NCBI RefSeq assembly: GCF_000479045.1 | Contig: NZ_KI518165.1 | Location: 1 to 60,362 of the forward strand | From: Cetobacterium somerae ATCC BAA-474 | Lineage (GTDB): Bacteria; Fusobacteriota; Fusobacteriia; Fusobacteriales; Fusobacteriaceae | Reading direction: 5' to 3' | DNA: 60,362 bases | In this document: positions 7,989 through 18,347 of the stretch, one piece after another | Position numbering within the stretch: position 1 is the first letter of the stretch | Layout: each line of letters begins with the position of its first letter | Translations under genes and position numbers: made by a program | Notes under the pieces: generated by a model | Told to the model about the DNA's origin: nothing | Databases searched by the model: none | What the model saw: the letters and a program-made list of their open reading frames with translations, nothing else

Positions 7989-8847
7989 TAAAGTTCCCCC
8001 TTATTTTATTTTCTATTTTTTTTATTATATCTTCTGGTGTTGATGCTCCAGCTGTTATACCTATTTTCATACTTTCAGAAAATATAGACATATCTAATTC
8101 TTCATCATTTTGAACTAAATAACTATTGGGATTCTCAGCTTTTGCTACTTCCAGAAGTTTTTTGCTATTTGAGCTTTTTAAATCACCAATCACGATTATT
8201 ATATCGCAAATATTTGCTAACTTTTTAGTAGCTTCTTGTCTTTCGCTAGTCGCTCCACATATCCTATCAAATATCTGAGCATTTGAATAGTATTTTTCTA
8301 AATATTCTTTTATCTCTAAAAATTTACTTTTATTCAAAGTTGTCTGAGTTAGTACCGAATATCTTTTACTCCTATCTAAGGAACTTTCTTTTAATTCTTC
8401 TAAATTTTTTAAAACATTAACTTTTTTCCCAAAAGAAATAATCCCTTTTACCTCTGGGTGTTCTTTGTCTCCTATGAAAATTATTTCATCTCCAAGACTT
8501 TCTCTTTCAATTAATATCTCTTTTATTTTATCTACAAAAATACATGTTGCATCATGTATTTCCACTTCTTTTTTTTCTAATACATCTATAATTTGAGAAG
8601 TTGTCCCATGAGCTCTAATTACTATTGTATCCCCTTTTTTTAAAGGATCCGTTCCTTCTAATATATCTTTTTCATCAACTATTATAAAACCGATATTCTC
8701 CATCTCTTTCACAACATCTTTATTGTGAACTACCATTCCAAGAATATATTTTTTAGATATATTTTTTCTAGATATCTCATAACAAGTTTCAACAGCTTTT
8801 TTTACACCGAAACAAAATCCCATTTTTTCAGCTCTTATTATCTCCAC
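7981..8847 (-). CDS. ispH: 4-hydroxy-3-methylbut-2-enyl diphosphate reductase
   Basis: The last enzyme of the MEP isoprenoid pathway reduces HMBPP to IPP and DMAPP with a [4Fe-4S] cluster. The three cluster cysteines are C12 (GFCFGV), C102 (DATCIF) and C197 (RICGATSERQ). Substrate histidines are visible in VVHN (41), RAHG (80) and KEHPEV (130). The length of 288 is that of the stand-alone enzyme. It lies 9 nt after ptsH and overlaps rpsA by 8 nt. Dxs, the first enzyme of the same pathway, is at 33362-35185. Confidence 0.95.
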   Translation of the reverse strand: MEIIRAEKMGFCFGVKKAVETCYEISRKNISKKYILGMVVHNKDVVKEMENIGFIIVDEKDILEGTDPLKKGDTIVIRAHGTTSQIIDVLEKKEVEIHDATCIFVDKIKEILIERESLGDEIIFIGDKEHPEVKGIISFGKKVNVLKNLEELKESSLDRSKRYSVLTQTTLNKSKFLEIKEYLEKYYSNAQIFDRICGATSERQEATKKLANICDIIIVIGDLKSSNSKKLLEVAKAENPNSYLVQNDEELDMSIFSESMKIGITAGASTPEDIIKKIENKIRGNFNV

Positions 8848-8856
8848 TTTTTATTT

Positions 8857-9126
8857 TTACTCCTCATTAAATTTTTTCACTTCAATTAAATCAATTAAAT
8901 CAGCTATCATCTCTTCTTCGTCTTCTCCGTCACACTCTAAAGTTAGTACTCTTCCTTGTTCTGCTGCAAGAAGCATCAATCCCATAATACTTTTTCCATT
9001 TATAACCTCATCATCAAATATTACATTTATATCTGAATCATATTTACTTGCTGTTTGTACAAATAACGATGATGGTCTTGCGTGTAATCCAGCCTTATTT
9101 TTAATAGTTACTTCCACTTTTTTCAT
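8857..9126 (-). CDS. ptsH: Phosphocarrier protein HPr
   Basis: HPr passes phosphate from enzyme I to sugar-specific EIIA proteins. The 89 residues carry the active-site His15 in KAGLHARPSS and a regulatory Ser46 in NGKSIMGLM, the site used by HPr kinase in other bacteria. No HPr kinase gene lies in this window. The gene follows ptsI by 2 nt, with its ribosome site GGGAGAAA inside ptsI, so it is translationally coupled. The order ptsI then ptsH is the reverse of the common ptsHI arrangement. Confidence 0.97.
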   Translation of the reverse strand: MKKVEVTIKNKAGLHARPSSLFVQTASKYDSDINVIFDDEVINGKSIMGLMLLAAEQGRVLTLECDGEDEEEMIADLIDLIEVKKFNEE

Positions 9127-9128
9127 TT

Positions 9129-10880
9129 TTAATTTCTCCCTTCAATTATTTCTAAATATTCATTTAGGATATTCTTTACCTCTTGAGAATCTTTAGATTT
9201 TAATAGTTTTATTTTAATTTCTTTCAACTCTGACAGCTCAATTTTTCGAATTAAATTTCTTACTTTTGGAATATATGCTGGTGCCATACTTAAATCTCTT
9301 ATTCCTAAACTTAATAAAGCTATGACAGCTTGGTTTTCTCCAGCCATTTCTCCGCATACTGAAACTTTTTTATTTTTTCTAAGCCCTGCACTAGAAACCA
9401 TATTTATTGCCCTTATAACTGCAGGATCATAGCAATCATAAAGCTTTTCAGCTATTGGACTATAACGATCTGTTGCAAGTATATATTGTGTTAAATCATT
9501 CGTTCCAATAGAAAAAAAGTCTACATAATCAGCAAAAATATCTGCTAACATAACATTTGATGGTACTTCTACCATCATTCCAACCTCTATATTTTCTTTA
9601 AATTCTTTTCCTTCAATTAAAAGTTCTTTTTTACACTCTTCTACTAAATCTTTAGCTTCAATTATTTCTTTTAAATTTGTTATCATTGGATACATCATCT
9701 TTATATTATGATGAGTTGCGGCTCTTAAAATTCCTTTAATTTGATTTTTAAAAAGATTCTTATCTGCTAAAGTTAGTCTCATCCCTCTACATCCTAACGA
9801 TGGATTTTCTTCATCAACCATTTTATAATAAGATAGTTTTTTATCTGCTCCTATATCTAAAGTTCTTATAACTATAGGTTTATTTGGTTGACTCTCTTCA
9901 AACTCTCTTGCTATATTTTCATATATTTTTTTTTGCTTCTCCTCGTTTGGAAATTCTACTGCATCCATATATATAAGTTCTGTTCTCAACAATCCAATAC
10001 CATCAGGTCTTTTTCGACTAACTTGAGTTATATCTAACCTACCACCTATATTCAAATGCAAATAAACTCTTTCTCCATCTAAAGTAACTGTTTCTTTATC
10101 AATAGATTCCTCTATCTCTTTCATTTTATTTCTATATCTATTTTTTTCTTCATCATATCTATTTAATGTTTTTATATCTGGATTAGTTACAACTTTACCT
10201 TCCATAGATGTTGTATCTAAAATTATTTTATCTCCCCAGTCTACAGAAAAAATATCATTTCCACCCATTAGTGTAGGTATCTCTAATGCTTTTGTTAGTA
10301 TTGCAGTATGAGATGTCTCTCCCATATACTCCATTATTATTCCACTTAAATTTATTCCACTATAATAAATTTTTAAAAGCTCTGATGGTAATAATTCTCT
10401 GATTACCAAAATCTTACCATTTAAATTTGAATCTATATCATCTTCATGCGTTAGATTCATTATTATTCTTTCACTTATATCTTTTATATCTAATGCTCTT
10501 TGCTTGTAAATTGGATCTGCTATTTTTTCAAACATTTCTATATACTTATTAGAAACTTTCTTTACAACCGCTTCTGCATTATTTTCTTCTTTTTTTATTC
10601 CTTTTTTTATATCACTTATAAATTGAGGATCATCTAACATCATTATATGTACTGTTAAAATCTGCAAGTCTTCCTTATTTATTTTACCCTCTAAATTGCC
10701 TTTAATTTGTTTTATATCATTTTTAGCTTTTTGTACACTTTCTAAAAATCGTTCTATTTCCTCTTCAACCTTTTCAGAAGAAATTTTATAATTTTCAATA
10801 TCTATCTTTTTTTTTCTTTCTATATAGGGTTGACCTATAACTATTCCTGGGAAAATACTTTTACCTACAATAACTCCCAT
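9129..10880 (-). CDS. ptsI: PTS enzyme I (phosphoenolpyruvate-protein phosphotransferase)
   Basis: Enzyme I autophosphorylates with PEP and donates the phosphate to HPr. The active-site histidine is in the GETSHTAIL motif (about residue 191). The C-terminal PEP-binding TIM barrel shows VRTLDIGADKK, LRTELIYMD, FFSIGTNDLTQY and the CGEMAGE cysteine motif. A GTG frame opens at 10889, but AAGGGG lies 8 nt before the ATG at 10880, giving 583 residues. It starts the ptsI-ptsH-ispH-rpsA transcription unit, divergent from hrcA. Confidence 0.96.
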   Translation of the reverse strand: MGVIVGKSIFPGIVIGQPYIERKKKIDIENYKISSEKVEEEIERFLESVQKAKNDIKQIKGNLEGKINKEDLQILTVHIMMLDDPQFISDIKKGIKKEENNAEAVVKKVSNKYIEMFEKIADPIYKQRALDIKDISERIIMNLTHEDDIDSNLNGKILVIRELLPSELLKIYYSGINLSGIIMEYMGETSHTAILTKALEIPTLMGGNDIFSVDWGDKIILDTTSMEGKVVTNPDIKTLNRYDEEKNRYRNKMKEIEESIDKETVTLDGERVYLHLNIGGRLDITQVSRKRPDGIGLLRTELIYMDAVEFPNEEKQKKIYENIAREFEESQPNKPIVIRTLDIGADKKLSYYKMVDEENPSLGCRGMRLTLADKNLFKNQIKGILRAATHHNIKMMYPMITNLKEIIEAKDLVEECKKELLIEGKEFKENIEVGMMVEVPSNVMLADIFADYVDFFSIGTNDLTQYILATDRYSPIAEKLYDCYDPAVIRAINMVSSAGLRKNKKVSVCGEMAGENQAVIALLSLGIRDLSMAPAYIPKVRNLIRKIELSELKEIKIKLLKSKDSQEVKNILNEYLEIIEGRN

Positions 10881-10914
10881 TTTACTCACCCCTTGACCAT
10901 TAATTGATATAAAA

Positions 10915-10942
10915 ATTATACCGTATTTCTATTCATTTTTAA
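10915..10942 (-). promoter_or_regulatory. Probable promoter of ptsI
   Basis: Minus strand perfect -10 TATAAT (10920-10915), 35 nt ahead of the ptsI start. The -35 region is only A/T-rich (TTTAAA-like), so the element is less certain than the neighbouring hrcA promoter. Confidence 0.5.
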
Positions 10943-10999
10943 ACTATTATTTAATTATAATTACTTTTAAAAAAAAATTAAATTTTTTCAAAAAAAGTA

Positions 11000-11028
11000 T
11001 TGACATTTATTTTTTTTTGTATTATATT
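11000..11028 (+). promoter_or_regulatory. Promoter of hrcA-grpE-dnaK-dnaJ
   Basis: Perfect -35 TTGACA (11000-11005), 17-nt spacer and -10 TATATT (11023-11028). The predicted start point (about 11035) is a few bases ahead of the CIRCE operator. Confidence 0.9.
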
Positions 11029-11038
11029 AATTGCAAGA

Positions 11039-11065
11039 TTAGCACTCCATCGAGTTGAGTGCTAA
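11039..11065 (+). promoter_or_regulatory. CIRCE operator (HrcA binding site)
   Basis: A perfect inverted repeat TTAGCACTC-N9-GAGTGCTAA matches the CIRCE consensus exactly. It lies between the -10 box and the hrcA ATG and would be part of the 5' UTR, the standard position for HrcA repression of class I heat-shock operons. Confidence 0.97.
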
Positions 11066-11090
11066 TAAAAAGTTAAAAAAGGGTGATTTT

Positions 11091-12086
11091 ATGGTTGTCA
11101 GCGATAGAGAAAAGCTCGTTCTTAGTGCCATTATTGATTTTTATCTTCTTTCAGGAGAAACAATCGGTTCTAGAACTCTTGTTAAAAAATATAATATAGA
11201 TCTATCCTCTGCAACAATAAGAAATGTAATGTCTGATTTAGAGGATATGGGATTTATCTCAAAAACTCATACTTCTTCAGGAAGAATACCCACGGATAAA
11301 GGCTATAAATTTTACTTAGAAGAACTTCTAAAAATTGAAAAACTTTCAAGAGAAGAACAAGCTCGAATAAATTCTGTTTATGATATTAAAATGAGAGAAT
11401 TGGATTCTGTTTTGAAAAAAACTTCAATGCTTTTATCTAAATTAACTAACTATGTTGGAATTGTTATTGAACCTACACATAAAAAAGAAAAAATAAAAAA
11501 AGTTGACCTAGTTCATATTGATGATTATATGGCTATGGCTGTTATAGTTATGGAAAACAAAAGTGTTCGGACTAAAAAGATTTTCTTTGAAGAGGTGTGT
11601 AGTCAAAGTGAGCTCTTAAAGTTATCACAACGAATTAATAATGAAATAAGAAATAGTTCTGTTGAATCTCACGAAATCGAAAAAATTATTGATTTTGTTT
11701 ATAGCGAAGTGGAGGGAAAACTTTTTTTAGAAAACTCCTCTGAAATATTTAAAGATAAACAAGTTAATGAGATTAGTGATGTTTTAGATATTTTTTCTAA
11801 AAGAGAAAAAATAAAAGAACTTTTCGAAGAGGCAATTAAGTCTAGACCTTTTAAAGAGGGTGAAGTTAATGTTATTTTTGGCGAAGAACTCGCTGTAAAA
11901 GGATTAGAAGATTATAGCTTTGTATATTCTGTTTATAATATGGATAACTCTCCAGGTATCATTGGTGTTATGGGACCTAAAAGAATGTCTTATTCAAAAA
12001 CTATGGGCCTTATACAACATGTTACAAAAGAGGTTAACAAAGTTATAAAAGAAATAAGTAATGAAGGAGATAGTGATGGCAGATAA
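11091..12086 (+). CDS. hrcA: Heat-inducible transcription repressor HrcA
   Basis: HrcA binds CIRCE and represses the chaperone operon until heat stress titrates GroEL. The N-terminal winged helix (LSAIIDFYLLSGETIGSRTLVKKY...SSATIRNVMSDLEDMGFISK) and HTSSGRIPTDKGY are family hallmarks. A TTG frame opens at 11055 within the CIRCE element itself, but the ATG at 11091 with GGGTG upstream gives a 331-residue protein of normal length. It is the first gene of hrcA-grpE-dnaK-dnaJ, and the operator in front shows autoregulation. Confidence 0.96.
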   Translation: MVVSDREKLVLSAIIDFYLLSGETIGSRTLVKKYNIDLSSATIRNVMSDLEDMGFISKTHTSSGRIPTDKGYKFYLEELLKIEKLSREEQARINSVYDIKMRELDSVLKKTSMLLSKLTNYVGIVIEPTHKKEKIKKVDLVHIDDYMAMAVIVMENKSVRTKKIFFEEVCSQSELLKLSQRINNEIRNSSVESHEIEKIIDFVYSEVEGKLFLENSSEIFKDKQVNEISDVLDIFSKREKIKELFEEAIKSRPFKEGEVNVIFGEELAVKGLEDYSFVYSVYNMDNSPGIIGVMGPKRMSYSKTMGLIQHVTKEVNKVIKEISNEGDSDGR

Positions 12087-12618
12087 AGAAATAAAAGAAG
12101 AAATAGTTGAAGAAATAATTAATGATACAGAAAATAAAAATGAAAATATAGAGACTGTGTCTCAAGAAGATGAAATTAAAAAATTAAAAGGTGAAGTTGA
12201 AGATTGGAAAAACTCTTACTTAAGAAAACAAGCTGATTTCCAAAACTTCACTAAAAGAAAAGAGAAAGAATTTGATGATTTAAAAGCTTTTGCTTCTGAA
12301 AAAGTAGTAGTAAAAGTTTTAGATATAATCGATAATCTTGAAAGAGCTATCGCTGCTTCTTCTGAAACAAAAGATTTTGATTCCCTTGTAAAAGGTGTTG
12401 AATTGACACTTTCTCAAATGAAAAGTACTGTTGCTAGTGAAGGTGTTGAAGCTATAGAAACTGAAAAAGCTACATTTGATCCTCATTTACATATGGCTGT
12501 TTCCGTTGAAGACTCAGCAGATTATGCTAATGATGAAATTATAGCAGAGTTTCAAAAAGGTTATAAAATGAAGGGGAAAGTTATTAGACCCTCAATGGTT
12601 AAAGTTTGTAAAAAATAA
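12076..12618 (+). CDS. grpE: Nucleotide exchange factor GrpE
   Basis: GrpE releases ADP from DnaK. The 180 residues have an acidic N-terminal tail, a long coiled coil (about 40-100, with NSYLRKQADFQNFTKRKEKE) and the C-terminal beta domain (GVEAIETEKATFDPHLHMAV, VIRPSMVKVCK). The frame extends to an ATG at 12061, but AAGGAGA lies just before the ATG at 12076. That start overlaps hrcA by 11 nt, indicating translational coupling. Confidence 0.97.
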   Translation: MADKEIKEEIVEEIINDTENKNENIETVSQEDEIKKLKGEVEDWKNSYLRKQADFQNFTKRKEKEFDDLKAFASEKVVVKVLDIIDNLERAIAASSETKDFDSLVKGVELTLSQMKSTVASEGVEAIETEKATFDPHLHMAVSVEDSADYANDEIIAEFQKGYKMKGKVIRPSMVKVCKK

Positions 12619-12654
12619 AATTAAAAAATTCAGATATATTAGGAGGTTTTTTAA

Positions 12655-14466
<1,812 letters not shown>

Positions 14467-14492
14467 TATTAGTAATTAATATATACTTTACT

Positions 14493-14524
14493 TAAGGGAT
14501 AGAGATGACTCTATCCCTTATTTT
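14493..14524 (+). terminator. Hairpin between dnaK and dnaJ (partial terminator)
   Basis: A perfect 12-bp stem TAAGGGATAGAG/CTCTATCCCTTA with an ATGA loop is followed by TTTTAAG. The short T run suggests partial termination or a 3' stabiliser, lowering dnaJ relative to dnaK. Confidence 0.7.
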
Positions 14525-14546
14525 AAGAAATGGAGGATTTTTGTAA

Positions 14547-15716
14547 ATGGCTAAAAGAGACTTTTATGAAGTTTTAGGGGTTGCTAAGGGGGCATCTGAT
14601 ACTGAAATAAAAAAAGCATATAGAAAAGCTGCTATGAAGTATCACCCAGATAAATTTAGTGGTGCTAGTGATACTGAAAAAAAAGAGGCTGAGGATAAAT
14701 TTAAAGAGGTTAACGAAGCATACCAAGTTCTTTCAGATGAAAATAAAAGAGCTCAATATGATAGATTTGGTCACGCTGCTTTTGAAAATGGTGGCGGTGC
14801 TGGTGCCGGAGGATTCGGTGGTTTCGGCGGTGGATTTGAAGATTTAGGAGATATTTTCGGATCATTTTTTGGTGGAAGTGGTGGTTTCGGTGGCTTTGGT
14901 GGTTTCGGTGGCTCTCGTCAAAGAGGTCCAGAACCTGGTGAAGATTTAAGATATAATCTTGAACTAACTTTAGAAGAAGCAGCAAAAGGTGTAGAGAAAA
15001 CATTAAAATATAAAAGAACTGGAACTTGTGGAACTTGTCATGGTACTGGGGCTCAAGAGGGTTCTAAAATGAGTAAATGTTCTAAATGTAATGGTACTGG
15101 AACTATAAATGTTACTCAAAGAACTGTTTTTGGAAATTTCCAAACAACACAAGAATGTGATGCTTGTCACGGTAAAGGTGAAGTTCCTGAAAAAAAATGT
15201 AAAAAATGTCATGGTACTGGAATTGATACAGAAACTGTTGAAAAAACAATTAAAATTCCTGCTGGGATTGATGACGGGCAAAAACTTAGACTTTCTGGAA
15301 TGGGTAATGCTAGTACAGAAGGTGGACCTAATGGTGACTTATATGTTTATATTTCTGTTAAACACCATCCATTCTTCGAAAGAAATGGTGAGGATATAAT
15401 TTGTAATGTACCAATTACTTTTGCTCAGGCAGCTCTTGGAGGAGATATTGAAATTCCTACACTAAATGGTAAGAAAACAATCAAGATTCCTGCTGGAACT
15501 CAAAACGATAAAATGTTCAGATTAAAAGGAGAAGGTATTAAAAATCCTAGAAGTCCTTATACTGGTGATCAAATTGTTAGAATTAAAATTGAAGTTCCTG
15601 TTAATTTAAATGCTGATCAACAAGAACTTTTAAAGAAATTTGACGAAAGTCTAAAAGATAAGAACCATAAAGATAATAAAAACTTCTTTGATAAACTAAA
15701 AGATTTCTTCGCTTAA
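14547..15716 (+). CDS. dnaJ: Chaperone DnaJ (type I Hsp40)
   Basis: DnaJ delivers substrates to DnaK and stimulates its ATPase. The 389 residues contain a J domain (1-72, HPD at 33-35), a long Gly/Phe-rich region (about 80-125), and four CxxCxGxG zinc motifs starting at C161, C178, C204 and C218. The C-terminal substrate-binding domains follow. GGAGGA precedes the ATG. It is the last gene of the hrcA operon. Confidence 0.98.
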   Translation: MAKRDFYEVLGVAKGASDTEIKKAYRKAAMKYHPDKFSGASDTEKKEAEDKFKEVNEAYQVLSDENKRAQYDRFGHAAFENGGGAGAGGFGGFGGGFEDLGDIFGSFFGGSGGFGGFGGFGGSRQRGPEPGEDLRYNLELTLEEAAKGVEKTLKYKRTGTCGTCHGTGAQEGSKMSKCSKCNGTGTINVTQRTVFGNFQTTQECDACHGKGEVPEKKCKKCHGTGIDTETVEKTIKIPAGIDDGQKLRLSGMGNASTEGGPNGDLYVYISVKHHPFFERNGEDIICNVPITFAQAALGGDIEIPTLNGKKTIKIPAGTQNDKMFRLKGEGIKNPRSPYTGDQIVRIKIEVPVNLNADQQELLKKFDESLKDKNHKDNKNFFDKLKDFFA

Positions 15717-15727
15717 AAATTATTGAA

Positions 15728-15756
15728 AAGTATACCACCTTGTGGTATACTTGTCT
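15728..15756 (+). terminator. Terminator-like hairpin after dnaJ
   Basis: AAGTATACCAC pairs with GTGGTATACTT (11 bp) around a CTT loop just after the dnaJ stop. The following TGTCTTAG is a poor T tract, so some read-through into yajC is likely. Confidence 0.6.
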
Positions 15757-15789
15757 TAGAAAAATTATATTATCTAAGGGGGCTATAAG

Positions 15790-16062
15790 ATGAACGAATT
15801 ATTTGCTAAATATGGTGGAATGATACTTACTTTTGCTATTTGGGCGGCTGTATTCTATTTTCTACTAATTTTACCAAACAAAAAAAAGCAAAAGAAACAT
15901 CAAGAAATGTTAGACTCGTTAAAAGAGGGAGCTGAAGTTGTTACTAACGGTGGTATCAAAGGTACTATATCTAGTATCGGCCCTGAGTTCTTAACTATTA
16001 GAGTTGATAAAGGTGTTAACATCCAAGTGCTTAAGAATTCTATTTCAAGAGTTTTAAAATAA
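15790..16062 (+). CDS. yajC: Sec translocon accessory protein YajC
   Basis: A 90-residue single-span membrane protein. One N-terminal transmembrane helix (about 10-30) ends in the family motif LPNKKKQKKHQEML. A small soluble domain with GAEVVTNGGIKGTISSIG follows. YajC associates with SecDF-YidC in the cytoplasmic membrane. No secD or secF lies nearby. AAGGGGG precedes the ATG, and a terminator follows. Confidence 0.95.
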   Translation: MNELFAKYGGMILTFAIWAAVFYFLLILPNKKKQKKHQEMLDSLKEGAEVVTNGGIKGTISSIGPEFLTIRVDKGVNIQVLKNSISRVLK

Positions 16063-16075
16063 AAATATTTACAAA

Positions 16076-16112
16076 AGGATGGAATTGGTATACTTTTCCA
16101 TCCTATTTTATT
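16076..16112 (+). terminator. Terminator after yajC
   Basis: AGGATGGAA pairs with TTCCATCCT (9 bp) around an 11-nt loop and is followed by ATTTTATT. It separates yajC from the amidase gene. Confidence 0.7.
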
Positions 16113-16135
16113 ATTCTAAATCAATGGAGAAATTT

Positions 16136-17167
16136 ATGAAAAAATACCTTATATTTTTTATTTTTTGTTTGTTTTCGTTAACTGTATTTGCTAATAGCAC
16201 AATAAAAAGAGTTAGGCTTAATAATAATCCTCCACAATTAGTCTTTGATATTTCTAGTACTGTTAAACCTAAATATAATTCTAGTTATGATGAATATAAT
16301 CGATTAATTTTTCTTGAAATTGAAAAAGTTAAAATGGGAACAAAACTAAATAGTTCAAGTCTTTCTGGTAAAAATATTGAAAAAATAGATATGATTGACT
16401 ATGGTTCAAATGTTGGATTTTTTATAAAATTAAAAAAAGGATCAGGACATAGAGTTTACTCTTTATCTAATCCACATAGAATTGTTATTGATTTAAAAGC
16501 TACTAATTCCTCTAAGAAAGAGTTTACTGTAGCTATTGATGCAGGACATGGTGGAAAAGATCCAGGAGCAATTGGATTTAATAAATATAAAGAGAAAGAT
16601 ATAGCTTTAGCTGTAGCAAAAAAATTACAAACTAAGCTTTCTAAAGATTTTAATGTTATTATGACTAGAAGTAATGACACTTTCATTAGTCTTTCTGAAA
16701 GAAGTCGAATTGCTAATCGAGGAAAGGCAGATATTTTTGTAAGTTTACATTTAAATGCATCTAAAAATTCATCAGCTCAAGGAATGGAAATATTTTATTT
16801 TTCAAAAAAATCATCTCCTTATGCTGAAAAAATTGCATCTTATGAAAATAGCTTTGGTGAAAAATATGGAGAAAAAACAACTAGTATAGCACAAATTATG
16901 GGAGAACTTGCATATAACAAAAATATGGAAAAGTCTATAACTATTGCTAGACCATTGAATTCATCTCTCTCTAAAAGATTAGGCATGAGGGATAGAGGAA
17001 TTTATGGAGCTAACTTTGCTGTTCTAAGAGGATTTAATGGCCCTGGTATCCTTGTTGAACTTGGATTTATAACAAATAAATCTGACGTAACTAAACTTTC
17101 TAGAGATGCAAACCAAAATGTTATGGCAGATGAACTAGCAAATAAAATTAGATCATTTTTCTATTAG
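16136..17167 (+). CDS. N-acetylmuramoyl-L-alanine amidase, exported (Amidase_3)
   Basis: The zinc amidase cleaves the bond between MurNAc and the stem peptide, usually during daughter-cell separation. The chosen ATG (16136, after GGAGA) gives 343 residues with a signal peptide (about 1-19). An AMIN-like beta region (about 25-125) follows, then an Amidase_3 catalytic domain. Zinc-site motifs are DAGHGGKDPGA, the following KEKDI glutamate and SLHLNAS. The catalytic glutamate is in GILVELGFITN. A longer frame opens at 16079, but it runs through the yajC terminator and would lack a proper signal peptide. It is cotranscribed with the GerMN-like gene 8 nt downstream. Confidence 0.92.
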   Translation: MKKYLIFFIFCLFSLTVFANSTIKRVRLNNNPPQLVFDISSTVKPKYNSSYDEYNRLIFLEIEKVKMGTKLNSSSLSGKNIEKIDMIDYGSNVGFFIKLKKGSGHRVYSLSNPHRIVIDLKATNSSKKEFTVAIDAGHGGKDPGAIGFNKYKEKDIALAVAKKLQTKLSKDFNVIMTRSNDTFISLSERSRIANRGKADIFVSLHLNASKNSSAQGMEIFYFSKKSSPYAEKIASYENSFGEKYGEKTTSIAQIMGELAYNKNMEKSITIARPLNSSLSKRLGMRDRGIYGANFAVLRGFNGPGILVELGFITNKSDVTKLSRDANQNVMADELANKIRSFFY

Positions 17168-17175
17168 GAGGTTTT

Positions 17176-17715
17176 ATGTCACATAAATTAAAAATTTTTT
17201 TAGTCATTTTAATAACTCTTACTATTGCCACTGGAGTATATTCAAATAAAGTAAACAAAAAAAGTGAAACAGTAACAAATATATCTACTCCTACTTTAGA
17301 GAGTATTCAAAAGACAGAAATTACTACCCCAATTTTTTTTCCTAACTTAAAACAAGGAAAATTATCAAAAGAAGATATTATTTTAAATTCTAATCTATCT
17401 AATAAAGAGGATATTTTAAAAGATATTATATCTCAACTTTTAAAAAAATTAGAAGATAAAAATATCTTAAAAAAAGAAAATTTTAAATATGAAGTATACA
17501 TAAAAAATAGAACTCTTTACTTAGATTTAGATTCTAAAATTTTATCTTCTGCAAAAACTCCACAGGAAGAATTGCTTTTAATTTATTCTTTTGTAAATAG
17601 TTTACTAACTCCTGGCGGAGCAGATAATGTAGTTTTACTTATTAATGGTTCGACTGCTGAAAAAGTCAATTTCATTAATATAAGTAAAAGCTATAAACTA
17701 AACAGTAATATATAA
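17176..17715 (+). CDS. Exported GerMN-like domain protein
   Basis: A 179-residue protein with an N-terminal signal or anchor helix (about 5-24), a Thr/Ser-rich linker, and a C-terminal domain resembling GerMN/Germane. The features are YIKNRTLYLDLDSKIL, then a Q-E-ELLLIYSFVNSLLT helix and NVVLLINGSTAE. GerMN domains occur in envelope and sporulation proteins and are thought to bind ligands or peptidoglycan partners. It starts 8 nt after the amidase, so a role with that enzyme in the envelope is likely. AGGAGG precedes the ATG, and a strong terminator follows. Confidence 0.8.
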   Translation: MSHKLKIFLVILITLTIATGVYSNKVNKKSETVTNISTPTLESIQKTEITTPIFFPNLKQGKLSKEDIILNSNLSNKEDILKDIISQLLKKLEDKNILKKENFKYEVYIKNRTLYLDLDSKILSSAKTPQEELLLIYSFVNSLLTPGGADNVVLLINGSTAEKVNFINISKSYKLNSNI

Positions 17716-17723
17716 AATTTTGG

Positions 17724-17752
17724 GGAGTTTCTATTTTCAGAAACTCCTTTTT
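17724..17752 (+). terminator. Intrinsic terminator after amidase-GerMN pair
   Basis: GGAGTTTCT pairs with AGAAACTCC around a 6-nt loop, followed by TTTTT. Confidence 0.85.
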
Positions 17753-17771
17753 AAAAATTTGGAGGAATATT

Positions 17772-18335
17772 ATGAATATAGATTTTTTTAAAAAGGAATT
17801 AAGCGATGTTCTTTCTAAAAAAAGATATGAACACTCTATAAGAGTTTTAGAAACATCTCTATCTTTAGGAAAAATTTATAATGCTGATTTAAATAAAATA
17901 GCATTAGCTTCTCTTTTACATGATTATGCTAAGGAATTTACAAGAGAAAAACTCCTTAAAATATCTAAAGAACATTTTAAAGATGAAACAAAAGATTACT
18001 TAACTAATGTTGAAATCTTGCATAGTTATGTAGCTTCTTATATCGCAAAAGAAAAATTTAAAATTGACGATGATGAAATTTTAAATGCTATAAAATTTCA
18101 TACAACTGGTCGTAAAAATATGAGTTTAATTGAAAAGATAGTGTATATAGCTGATGCTATTGAACCTAAAAGAGACTATCCTCATGTAGAAAAAATTAGA
18201 GATTTAGCTCTAGTAGATTTAAACAAAGCCATTCTACTAGAAGTTAATAAAAAAATAGAGTATCTTATAAAAGGAGATTATATCATTCATGTAAACTCTA
18301 TAGAGATGCGAAATTGGCTTTTAAAAATAAGCTAA
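17772..18335 (+). CDS. yqeK: HD-domain Ap4A hydrolase (YqeK family)
   Basis: YqeK proteins hydrolyse diadenosine tetraphosphate symmetrically to ADP using a di-iron HD site. Metal ligands visible in this 187-residue protein are H21 (RYEHSIRV), the HD pair at 50-51 (LLHDYAKEF), a histidine in ILHSYV, FHTTG, and a late aspartate in YIADAIEP. Ap4A is an alarmone-like dinucleotide of heat and oxidative stress. GGAGGAAT precedes the ATG. rnr starts 12 nt after, so the two form an operon with smpB. Confidence 0.92.
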   Translation: MNIDFFKKELSDVLSKKRYEHSIRVLETSLSLGKIYNADLNKIALASLLHDYAKEFTREKLLKISKEHFKDETKDYLTNVEILHSYVASYIAKEKFKIDDDEILNAIKFHTTGRKNMSLIEKIVYIADAIEPKRDYPHVEKIRDLALVDLNKAILLEVNKKIEYLIKGDYIIHVNSIEMRNWLLKIS

Positions 18336-18347
18336 TAGGAGGAATTT

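Noticed and set aside
11055..11090. Upstream TTG start of hrcA
   Set aside because: The TTG lies inside the CIRCE element and has no ribosome site; the ATG at 11091 gives the standard HrcA N-terminus.
14820..14930. Tandem GGTTTCGGTGG repeats as a possible mobile or regulatory repeat
   Set aside because: They encode the Gly/Phe-rich linker of DnaJ and are explained by the protein sequence.
14710..15281. Leftward ORFs opposite dnaJ
   Set aside because: They are shadows of the Gly/Phe and zinc-finger regions of dnaJ, with no start signals.
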